DNA of 47,463 nt from positions 1-47,463 of the forward strand of contig NZ_JAJUWS010000049.1 in the NCBI RefSeq assembly GCF_021390475.1, in the 5' to 3' direction. Source of the stretch: Streptomyces sp. ST2-7A (GTDB lineage: Bacteria; Actinomycetota; Actinomycetes; Streptomycetales; Streptomycetaceae). The position numbers and the translations under genes were made by a program. Below, piece by piece: positions 16,007 through 23,657 of this stretch. The notes beneath the pieces are model-generated. The model saw only the letters and a program-made list of their open reading frames with translations. It did not search any database and had not been told where the DNA came from. The number at the start of each line of letters is the position of its first letter. Position 1 is the first letter of the stretch.

Positions 16007-17280
16007 TCCTCATCCCACAGGGCGCCGCGACCAGACTCCGCACCGCGGGCCCATCGGGCCGGCTGTCGTTGCGCATCAGCCGGCCCGACGACCTTGCCGT
16101 CGTGAGCGGCATCTCCGACGGAGCGGACGGATCCATCATCTCGGTGGATCCCGCACCCGGAAACCGGCTGCTGGCGGGCTGCGACTCCCTTCCCACCGGC
16201 TACTGGTACCGGGCCACCGGCGAACTGCACGCGCTCTGGTACCTCCTGCGAGTACGGCGCGGCACGTCCTTGAAGCTCGATGCGTTCAAGGACGCCGTAC
16301 CCAGCGGTTTCAAGACGCCGGGCGACGGCGGCTATGTGGCCATCACCCACGCCCCCGGCGGGAAGGACGCGTTTCCCGAAAGCGGTTTGCCCGACCTCCT
16401 CGCCTGGCACGTCACCCGTGCGGGCATCCAGCCGCTTGAGGTGTCGGTCGAGCCCGAAGTCACCGGGGTTCTGCAGCTCGAGGGCCACTGGCCCGTCGAA
16501 GAACTCCGTAGCACCCGCGTCATGTTGATCGGAGCGGGGAGTATCGGCTCGGCCACCGCGCACGCGCTGGCCGGCTACGGCGTCGGCCACCTCACCCTCG
16601 TCGATCCCGAGCGCCTCCAATGGCACAATCTCGTCCGACACACCAGCTCCCGCAAACACATCGGCCGCACCAAGGTCACCGCGCTGTCCGAGGAACTCAC
16701 CCAGCTGCGCCCCGACACGCGCGTGGCGCCCCTGGCCCTGGACGTCATCGAGCACGCCGACCGGATCCGAGCCCTCCTCACAGACACCGACCTCGTCGTG
16801 TGCGCGGCCGACGGCGTGGCCGCACGCCGCGTCACCGGCCACCTGGCCCGCCGAGCGGGCCTCACCGCCGTCCTCGCCTGCGTCCTGCAGGACGGAGCCC
16901 TCGGCGAGATCCTCCGACTGCGCCCCTGGCCCCAGCACGGCTGCCTGACCTGTCGGCGGCAAACCCTCGCCGAAGCCGGCAGCGTCGACCCCGAGCCCGC
17001 TCTGGACGCCGGATACGGCACCGGCACGCGGCACCGGCCGATGACCGCTGTCGGACCTGACCTCCACCTCGTCGCCCACCTCGCGGCGAAGAGCGCCGTC
17101 GCCACTCTCCTCGAACGCGCCGGACACCCCGACCAGCGCCTGCCCGGAGAGCACGCCCTGCTCGGACTGCGCCGCCAACCCGACTGGGCCCCGCCCTTCG
17201 ACCTCCACCGCACCACCGAACTGCGCTGGCTTCCCGCTACCCCACCCAGACCCGGCTGCCCCACCTGCGAAGAGCCATGA
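16000..17280 (+). CDS. E1/ThiF-like activating enzyme of CBASS
   Basis: A 426-residue adenylating enzyme. The first 165 residues form an extra domain I do not recognise. The ThiF/E1 fold then starts with the nucleotide loop GAGSIGS (178-184), Asp 202 at the end of the next strand, and NLVRHTSSRKHIGRTK (210-225) with the usual Arg and Lys. Cys 294 (LACVLQDG) is a candidate transfer cysteine. Two CxxC pairs, GCLTCRR (315/318) and GCPTC (420/423), would bind zinc as in MoeB/ThiF. The GTG overlaps the end of the E2 gene, and the stop overlaps the JAB gene by four bases. Confidence 0.82.
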   Translation: MLILIPQGAATRLRTAGPSGRLSLRISRPDDLAVVSGISDGADGSIISVDPAPGNRLLAGCDSLPTGYWYRATGELHALWYLLRVRRGTSLKLDAFKDAVPSGFKTPGDGGYVAITHAPGGKDAFPESGLPDLLAWHVTRAGIQPLEVSVEPEVTGVLQLEGHWPVEELRSTRVMLIGAGSIGSATAHALAGYGVGHLTLVDPERLQWHNLVRHTSSRKHIGRTKVTALSEELTQLRPDTRVAPLALDVIEHADRIRALLTDTDLVVCAADGVAARRVTGHLARRAGLTAVLACVLQDGALGEILRLRPWPQHGCLTCRRQTLAEAGSVDPEPALDAGYGTGTRHRPMTAVGPDLHLVAHLAAKSAVATLLERAGHPDQRLPGEHALLGLRRQPDWAPPFDLHRTTELRWLPATPPRPGCPTCEEP

Positions 17281-17759
17281 CCCAACAGCCCGTGGCCGTC
17301 GTGCACCTCACTGCCCCGGCCGCCCGCGTGATCACCACCGAACTGCGCACGGCCGACCACACCACCGAGACCGGAGGAATCCTGCTCGGACACCACACCC
17401 GTGACACCGTCACGGTCCACCACGCCGGAACTCCCGGACCCGCCGCCGTACGCACCCCCACGTACTTCCTGCGCGATCTCGCGTACGCTCAGGCGCTCGC
17501 CGACGCGGCCTTTGCGGCCGACAGCAGCGTTTGGGTCGGCGAATGGCATACCCACCCCACCGGGCGTCCGGTCCCCAGCGCGCGCGACACGGCCACCTAC
17601 CGAGATCTCTTGGACGATCCCGAGCTGGGCTTCCACAGCGTCATCGCAGTGGTCTTCGCTCCCCGGCAAGGCCGTTGGACGGGGGCCGCCTGGACCTGCC
17701 ACGGCCGGCGTGTCGCCCCCGTGGAACTCACCATCAGCCCCGTGGACGGGCCGAGGTGA
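17277..17759 (+). CDS. cap3: JAB/MPN isopeptidase of CBASS (Cap3-like)
   Basis: A 160-residue JAB metalloprotease with the full JAMM signature: Glu 31 in TETGGILLG, and His 91, His 93, Ser 101 and Asp 104 in GEWHTHPTGRPVPSARD. In type II CBASS, Cap3 removes the CD-NTase from its conjugates and so limits the response. It is the last of four overlapping genes (CD-NTase, E2, E1, JAB), starting at an ATG inside the E1 stop. All catalytic residues are present, so the on/off cycle of conjugation should work. Confidence 0.87.
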   Translation: MTQQPVAVVHLTAPAARVITTELRTADHTTETGGILLGHHTRDTVTVHHAGTPGPAAVRTPTYFLRDLAYAQALADAAFAADSSVWVGEWHTHPTGRPVPSARDTATYRDLLDDPELGFHSVIAVVFAPRQGRWTGAAWTCHGRRVAPVELTISPVDGPR

Positions 17760-18102
17760 GAAGACCCGCCTCCCCGGCCATGGCGCTTCCGGCCTCCGTG
17801 CCGGCCGGCACCCGCGTCACCGCACGACGAACCCGCCATCGCCGCCCGCAGCCCTCAACCCGGCCGTACGCACCCGCGATAACAGTGAACTCACCGCGCA
17901 GGCTTGGGCCCGTCACCAGGTCCGCCCACCCAGGCCTCGGCATGGTCTGTGCTTTTCGGCAGAAGGCTCTATTCCCAGCCGTTTTCGGGGTCGCCTGAGA
18001 CGACCGCCGATCAGCAGAACGGGCACTGCGCCTGGGCCCCGGGGAGTTGATACCTCGCGGCCCTGGGAGGGGACCAGGAGCCCCACGCCCGCGCGCTGTG
18101 CG
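17760..18102. other. Non-coding gap between CBASS and the Tn7-like module
   Basis: No gene is seen. Two loosely similar pieces (GCTTTTCGGCAG near 17951 and CCGTTTTCGGGG near 17979) might be transposase-binding sites of the Tn7-like element, whose end is expected in this stretch. I could not prove an inverted partner near 23.5 kb. Confidence 0.3.
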
Positions 18103-19224
18103 TCACCATGCGCCGTTGGTGTCATCCTTGCCCGGCAGGTCGAGGTAGCGGGCGGCATCGTGCAGGACCTCGGGTGTGACCGCTTCGGTGCCATCGAGGA
18201 TGGCGATCTGCGCGGCCATGCTGAGCAGCGGGGTGAGGTTCTCCATGAGCCCGTCGGTGATCTCGTAGAGTTCTTCGTCGAGTTCCAGGAGGCTGCCGGG
18301 CCGGTGGTGGCACAGCTGGAGTCTTCCGTCGAAGCTGGCGAGGGCTCGGGGCCATTCGTCGGGGTGTTCGGGGCAGCGGGGCGGCAGCCGGTTGACCCAC
18401 AAGGTGGGTACGGGCCGCTGGCGCAGCGGGGTGGCGTCGCTGGTCCGGCGCAGGGCGGGGATGCGGGTGGTGCGGGCTTCGCGGAGGATGTCGCTGGAGC
18501 CAATGCCGCTCCAGAAGATGGTCAGGCTCAGTTCGTCTGCGAGGTAGTCGAAGAAGTCGAAGGTGGGCTGCAGGTCCTCGGTGCGCAGCCGGTCGACGCC
18601 GTCGACCAGGCATACCTCCACGTGGTGGGTGCGCATCACGTGCACGGCGGGCCCGGTGAAGTCCTTCATGCGCTGCACGGGCCGGCTGTCGGTGTCTGCG
18701 CGGTAGAGGTCCCAGCCCAGGAACGTGGCCAGGGCGGCGGACCAGTCGGCCGGGGTGCCCGGGGTGGGTGGGGCGTTGATGCAGACGACCGGGATGCGGG
18801 TGTCGTCGATGCCGTGCAGTTTCTCGCGGCGGCCTTGGTGGCCCATGCCGATGTGGTGCAGCAGGGTGCGTTTGCCGGTGCCGCGGTAGTCGCTGTCGAT
18901 GGCGACGTGCGGGCCGATCTGGCGGCGCTCGCCGTTTCGCCGGAGCATCCGCCGTGCCAGGTGCAGTCCGCGCTCGATGTCAGTGGTTTCGATCAGGCCG
19001 AGGTCGGCGTGGTAGCGGACGCGGGGATCGTTCTCCCGTGCCTCCTCGCTGTCGGCGCAGGAGGGGTCTTGCGGCGGCAGTGGAACCAGGGGCGGGGGCT
19101 GGAAGGGCGGTTGCCGCAGGCGGGTGCGCCACCCCAGCAGGGTGGTCGGCGGACCGGCGAGGTCGGGGGCCGGCGGGGCTGGGGGAGCGGGCGGGGACTG
19201 CGGATCACGTACCGGTGCTTTCAA
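18103..19224 (-). CDS. tniB: TniB-like AAA ATPase
   Basis: A 373-residue AAA+ protein in the position of TniB/TnsC, the ATP-dependent matchmaker between target selector and transposase. After a proline-rich, probably disordered start (about 1-45), the P-loop reads IDSDYRGTGKRTLLHHIG (about 109-126), slightly unusual but with G-x-G-K-R-T. Walker B is VEVCLVDGVDRLRTED, and LTIFWSGIGSSD fits the sensor strand. The start is a TTG overlapping the stop of the transposase gene (TTGA); a later internal start cannot be excluded. It is the last gene of the module. Confidence 0.75.
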   Translation of the reverse strand: MKAPVRDPQSPPAPPAPPAPDLAGPPTTLLGWRTRLRQPPFQPPPLVPLPPQDPSCADSEEARENDPRVRYHADLGLIETTDIERGLHLARRMLRRNGERRQIGPHVAIDSDYRGTGKRTLLHHIGMGHQGRREKLHGIDDTRIPVVCINAPPTPGTPADWSAALATFLGWDLYRADTDSRPVQRMKDFTGPAVHVMRTHHVEVCLVDGVDRLRTEDLQPTFDFFDYLADELSLTIFWSGIGSSDILREARTTRIPALRRTSDATPLRQRPVPTLWVNRLPPRCPEHPDEWPRALASFDGRLQLCHHRPGSLLELDEELYEITDGLMENLTPLLSMAAQIAILDGTEAVTPEVLHDAARYLDLPGKDDTNGAW

Positions 19225-21530
19225 CGATCCTGTCCTTGCTGGCCACTTGGGCCGTTCTCACCGTCGGCGGGCGGATTGAGTTCGGGCAGTGAGGCGAGGA
19301 AGGCATCGACGCTCTGTGCGCTGTCCTGGGCGGACTCGCCGGCGGTGAACAGTTGTGCAGCGGGGCGGTCGAGGCGGCGGAAAGGCCGTACCGATTGTGG
19401 ATCCAGCGGCGGCATCCCGGCGGCATAGGGCTCTTTGGGCGCCACCGGCCGGAGGCGGGGCGCGGGCAGGGAACGGGCGGAGACAGCGGGCATGTCATCG
19501 GGCCCGGGCCCGTCGGTGGCTGTGGACAGCAGACGCTGCGTGGCCCGGGCGATGGCGGCCTCGTCGTGGCGGCGGCCGCCGGCGGCGAGATGGACCTGCA
19601 GCCCTTGCTCCCAACTCTCTTCGGTCCATCGGTCGCGTAGGAGGCGCCGGTGGATGAAGGGCACCTCCACCCACGGGTCGCCGTCTGGGTCGGCCCGATG
19701 GTCGAACAGCCAGGCGACCTCGGGCTGGTTGGGGGAGTAGTGCACCTCCCAGCGTCCCTGGAAGGCCGCGAGCCCGGACGAGCCGCGGAAGGGATCCAGG
19801 GTCCCCTTGTCCAGGTTGTAGGTGCGGTTGTTGATCTGGAAGCCCTTGCGGTTGATGCGCACCCACACGGTCGGTAGCAGCTTGCGGTTCTCGCCCTCGG
19901 TCAGCGCCGTGGCCCGATAGCCGCGCAGCGAGATCAGCGCCGCGTACATCTGGTTCGGGGTGAGCTTCAGTCCCGGGGTGAACGGGCTGCGCAGCGCGCC
20001 GTGCGGGGTCTGCTGCCAGTGCAGCGCCACCCATTGGTCGAACAGTTCCTGCAGCCGGGCGATCGTCCACAGCGGCTGCTTGCGGACGTGTTTGCCGCGC
20101 AGGTCCAGACGGTGGTGGGTGTAGGAGGCCAGGTGCTGGCTGAAGCCGGTCTTGATCGCCAGCATGGCGCGTTCGACGATCGCCTTGTCGACGGGGGTGC
20201 GCAGCCGGGCCTCGCGCACCTCGATGCCCAGGGAGTTGCAGGAGCGGGTGAAGTCTGCGGAGACGAACGGGGAGCCGTGGTCGACGACGAGTGTCTCGGG
20301 TTTGATGACCGGCCGGGCGGCCGCACCGGCGAACCGCTCATCGGCGGCCAGCAGTTCCGCGAAGGGAAGATCCGAGCCGTCCATAAAGGTTTCCGGGGCC
20401 CACCCCGGCCGTACCGGCAGCGGCGCGGTGCTCTGCGCCACGACCTGCACTGTGTCGAAGCTGCGGGTGGCCCGCCCGCCCAGCCACCGGCCCGCACCGG
20501 CAGTGCGGCGAAACCGCTTGGGCACGATCAGCGCACCGACGATGCTGCGGGTGGCTACATCGATCGCGATCGTCAGTTCCACCGAGATGACCTGCCCGTC
20601 GTCACCAATGGCCAGGACATCCAGTCCGGTGGTGTCGATCTGCACCAGTTCCCCGGGCCACCGTGCCGTGGTCGCCCGTCGGCTGCCGGGCCGGGTCACC
20701 GACAGCGGCGGGCCGGCCGCACGCCGGGCCGCGACCACATGCGCATTGTGTGCGGTGATCCCCAGACGCTGCAGCAGCCGGTAATACGTAGCCTGGCTGG
20801 GCAGCAGCGCAGACAGGGTGGCCGCATCGGCGTCGGCGAGTTCACGTGCATAGCGGACCCGAACCGTCTGCTGCACGCGGCCGATCAGCCGCGACAGGGT
20901 GCCCGGCGACAGCCCCGCTTCGCGTTCGCCGTCCAGGGTCTCCCACACCAGGTCGATCACCCGCTGGTCGACACGTCCGTGCGCGGAGGCGGCGCGCTGG
21001 CCACGCCGGTCGATCAGCCCCAGCAGGCCCTCCTTGCGCCAGACGAGGCACTTGCGCTCGACGGTGGCGGGTGAGGTCGGCCAGCCGGCTGCGGTCAACT
21101 GGTCGGCCTTGGTTCGGTAGCGCTGTTTGAGGGGATGCAGTTCCGGGTCGAAGGCGGGTTTGGGCCGGCTGGTCGCCGGCACGTTCGGGGCCTGCTGGTG
21201 CAGCACCTCCTTCACGATGCGCTCCCACCGGGTGACCTCGCGGCGCAGCGCGGCGGGCAGGGCCTTCAGCTCGTGCCCGCGGTGGGCGACCACCGTGCGG
21301 GGAGCCTCACGGCTCAGGACCGCGAAGTCCTTCGCGGACGTCAGCACCGGCTGGAGGATGATCAAAGGCTCGGCCGTGGTGTCCCCGACTGCGGTGAGGA
21401 AGACCCGCGGACCGTGAAAGGCGGTCACCAGCCAGTGCGCTCGGCTGAAGGTGATGGTGTCGCCGAGGGCCAGGGTGTCGGCGCCGTCTGATACCGGGAC
21501 GGGCGGTGCCGCGTCGTGCGGTGCGGTCAT
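19221..21530 (-). CDS. TnsB/TniA-like DDE transposase
   Basis: A 769-residue Mu/TnsB-type integrase-fold transposase. N-terminal winged or helix-turn-helix DNA-binding segments (about 150-260) precede the catalytic core with Asp 299 (LVQIDTTGLD), Asp 417 (LVVDHGSPFV) and Glu 453 (VDKAIVERAM), a complete DDE triad. A Mu C-terminal beta-barrel follows (LLPTVWVRINRKGFQINNRT), and a proline-rich tail that probably contacts the ATPase. The ATG at 21530 overlaps the stop of the TnsA-like gene and follows GGGGAGGACGG. It cuts and joins the 3' strands at the transposon ends. Confidence 0.85.
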   Translation of the reverse strand: MTAPHDAAPPVPVSDGADTLALGDTITFSRAHWLVTAFHGPRVFLTAVGDTTAEPLIILQPVLTSAKDFAVLSREAPRTVVAHRGHELKALPAALRREVTRWERIVKEVLHQQAPNVPATSRPKPAFDPELHPLKQRYRTKADQLTAAGWPTSPATVERKCLVWRKEGLLGLIDRRGQRAASAHGRVDQRVIDLVWETLDGEREAGLSPGTLSRLIGRVQQTVRVRYARELADADAATLSALLPSQATYYRLLQRLGITAHNAHVVAARRAAGPPLSVTRPGSRRATTARWPGELVQIDTTGLDVLAIGDDGQVISVELTIAIDVATRSIVGALIVPKRFRRTAGAGRWLGGRATRSFDTVQVVAQSTAPLPVRPGWAPETFMDGSDLPFAELLAADERFAGAAARPVIKPETLVVDHGSPFVSADFTRSCNSLGIEVREARLRTPVDKAIVERAMLAIKTGFSQHLASYTHHRLDLRGKHVRKQPLWTIARLQELFDQWVALHWQQTPHGALRSPFTPGLKLTPNQMYAALISLRGYRATALTEGENRKLLPTVWVRINRKGFQINNRTYNLDKGTLDPFRGSSGLAAFQGRWEVHYSPNQPEVAWLFDHRADPDGDPWVEVPFIHRRLLRDRWTEESWEQGLQVHLAAGGRRHDEAAIARATQRLLSTATDGPGPDDMPAVSARSLPAPRLRPVAPKEPYAAGMPPLDPQSVRPFRRLDRPAAQLFTAGESAQDSAQSVDAFLASLPELNPPADGENGPSGQQGQDR

Positions 21531-22255
21531 CCGTCCTCCCCGAGCCATGCCGTCGACGACGGCGTCAGGAGTCTGGTCATGTCGGTGTGCAGCCGCCGTT
21601 TCCAGATCAGGTGATAGGCCAGGTCGATGCCCGCGAATGTGGGCAGCCCAGCCGCGCGCACTCCGGAGCGGATGGTGCGCGCCGAGGTGAAGTGCCGGGC
21701 CAGCGCCTCGGCATCGTCCGGGGAGAGCTGCTGTGGGCTGCGGGCGGCGTACAGCAGCTTCAGGTTGTCCAGCTCCACACCGTCCGGCGGCCGCATGACG
21801 TGCACCCGCCAGTCGGTCACGGCGGCGGCCCGGGCCAGCAGTTCCTGCCCGGCGTGCCAGGCGTTGGTGAGCTCCTCAGGAGCCACGCAGATGACCTCCC
21901 GCCGTCCCGCCCGCAAGGCGACGAAGTCCGGCTGCAGACTCTGTACGCAGCCGTCCCGCGTCCAGTGCAGCTCCATCGGCCCGGCGCTGCGCGCGGCTAC
22001 CTCCAGATTCCGGTCCAGCAGCATTGCGCAGCGCTGCTGGCGCAGCGAACCGCACGCCAGCGACTGGCCGGTGGCCGAGGCCCAGGCCTTGGTGACGAAG
22101 GACCGCCGGCCCGGATACGGCACCGGCATCTGCAGGGGTGCCAGTTGCTCGAACGGCACCTGAGCGACCTGCTCCACCGGCAGTTCACGCTGACGCCCGA
22201 ACCGGTCGAGATAGCAGACGGTGATCACCTGCTGGTCAAGGGGAGCATCCGGCAC
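21527..22255 (-). CDS. TnsA-like protein lacking catalytic residues
   Basis: A 242-residue protein in the place of TnsA, the restriction-enzyme-like subunit that cuts the 5' strands at transposon ends. The fold pattern can be followed: YPGRRSFVTKAW, then CGSLRQQRCAMLLDR where active relatives have an E in CES-type context, then QPDFVALRAG with the conserved Asp 110, then EVICVAPEE where active enzymes have a D/Q-x-K-P motif. The Glu (Gly 69 here) and the Lys (Ala here) are both missing. It is therefore probably not a nuclease, yet the frame is full length. The GTG follows GGAGGGG; the stop overlaps the transposase start. Confidence 0.65.
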   Translation of the reverse strand: MPDAPLDQQVITVCYLDRFGRQRELPVEQVAQVPFEQLAPLQMPVPYPGRRSFVTKAWASATGQSLACGSLRQQRCAMLLDRNLEVAARSAGPMELHWTRDGCVQSLQPDFVALRAGRREVICVAPEELTNAWHAGQELLARAAAVTDWRVHVMRPPDGVELDNLKLLYAARSPQQLSPDDAEALARHFTSARTIRSGVRAAGLPTFAGIDLAYHLIWKRRLHTDMTRLLTPSSTAWLGEDG

Positions 22256-22444
22256 GCGCGCCCCTCCATCCGCTCGCTGCCAGGCAGGCCCGCCTCAGAC
22301 AGACCCGTTCCATGATCCGCCGAGCAGGGTGGCGTCCGCAGCCACCGCAGCACCCGATCACCCGGATGAAGGGCCTAGTGAACGCCAGCCCGAAACCTGA
22401 GCAGTTGTGGTCCGCGGGCGGCAAACAGGCGCTGCCGCGCCGCC

Positions 22445-23446
22445 TCACACGGGCACGGACGGGTCGTTCCAGTCCCAGGGCAGACAGCACCGCTCGACCA
22501 GGGACTGCTGCTGTTCGTCGTCGGCGTGGATGAGTGAGGTCACCGGCCGGCCCGGCCCGGCCATCGGCGGCCTGCATCGGTGATGTTGGTGCAGCCACTG
22601 TGTCACCGGGATCTGCCACGTCCCGGACGGCAGCTCGAGCGCAGCGGTCAGCTGCGCCAGGCGCTCCAGCAGTTGCGCCTCGGCCGCTGTCCACGGCCCG
22701 CCGGGTCGCATCGCGCGCTGCCGCTCGTAGTCCAGCAGCGCACGTGCCACCGCGACGGCCTCCGGGTACATCCACAGCCAGGCCGACTCTAGGTCGCCCT
22801 CCGGCAGCCCGGCGCGGTGTGCTCGCCGTGCCCAGCATTTCACGACCTTCGTGCGCCACCACCAGCCGGTGATCGCGAACGCGTCCGCAACCAGGTACGC
22901 CCCGATGGGGCCGTGCCGACGTTCGAACCGCTGGTGCTGCCGGTGCGCCCGCGCCACCTGCGCCAGCGGGGCCAGCTCCACGCCGGAGCCGGACTGACGG
23001 ACGTGGGTGAACTGGCCATGCCGGTCGCAGATCTTCCAGGATTCGGGCCAGACCAGCCAGATCGGCCCCCACCCGCCGCCGCGCAGGGCCGCACACCGGC
23101 TGCAGGCCGGGATCAGATAGTGCTCCATCGGATACCACGGCCATTCCCACCTGGCCTGCTGGCCGGGTAACAGGTGGTTCGCGCGCAGATGAGGCAGCGC
23201 CCATTGCAGCCTCGGCAGTTCCACATTCAGCATCGCCGCGAGCCGCTCGGCGGCCGGAGCACTCAAGAAGACCTCGGCCAGATGCGGCTGCACCGCCTGT
23301 TGCCCCGGTTCTCCCTCGCCCAACTCGTCCAGCAGGAAGGCGATATCCACCCCTTGGGCCGCTGCCACACGCCACAGCAGCGAGCAGTTCGACTCGTGGC
23401 CGGCCAGCCGCACCGACACGTGTGCCAGACTCCGGCCCCACACCAT
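22445..23446 (-). CDS. tniQ: TniQ-family target-selection protein
   Basis: A 333-residue TniQ protein, the family that contains TnsD and the Cas-associated TniQ and chooses insertion sites. The N-terminal block HESNCSLLWRVAAAQGVDI is typical. It is followed by a zinc-finger pair, CSRCAAL and KICDRHGQFTH, and a helical C-terminal half (RRAHRAGLPEGDLESAW). The ATG at 23446 follows GGATGGAGG; an in-frame GTG at 23491 is possible. It is the first gene of the module and is separated from the TnsA-like gene by 190 bases without a gene. Confidence 0.75.
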   Translation of the reverse strand: MVWGRSLAHVSVRLAGHESNCSLLWRVAAAQGVDIAFLLDELGEGEPGQQAVQPHLAEVFLSAPAAERLAAMLNVELPRLQWALPHLRANHLLPGQQARWEWPWYPMEHYLIPACSRCAALRGGGWGPIWLVWPESWKICDRHGQFTHVRQSGSGVELAPLAQVARAHRQHQRFERRHGPIGAYLVADAFAITGWWWRTKVVKCWARRAHRAGLPEGDLESAWLWMYPEAVAVARALLDYERQRAMRPGGPWTAAEAQLLERLAQLTAALELPSGTWQIPVTQWLHQHHRCRPPMAGPGRPVTSLIHADDEQQQSLVERCCLPWDWNDPSVPV

Positions 23447-23657
23447 GTGGCCCTCCATCCTGCACACAGATCGGCCCCGCGTAGCCGCCACCTGTGCTGT
23501 ACCTGCACAGTTACCTCGCGCGTGAACACCGACAGGCCGGTTTCGTACGGCGGTTCACCTGATCGTGTGGCAACACCGCGGGCGGGCAGTGCGCGGTCGT
23601 TGTGCTGCGCAGTCTTCTGGCAGACCCACTGACCTGCCAGAACTGCGGAGTTGGCCC

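Larger units (their letters stand above)
18103..23446 (-). mobile_element. Tn7-like transposition module
   Basis: Four minus-strand genes in the order tniQ, tnsA-like, tnsB-like, tniB form the core of a Tn7/Tn5053-type transposon. There is a 190-base gap after tniQ, and the last three genes overlap by four bases each. The ends of the element were not found. Its cargo could be the CBASS locus on the left or the helicase gene on the right. Confidence 0.7.

Noticed and set aside
17401..19428. A 675-codon plus-strand open frame across the JAB and tniB genes
   Set aside because: It crosses two recognised genes in other frames and a non-coding gap, and contains no recognisable domain.
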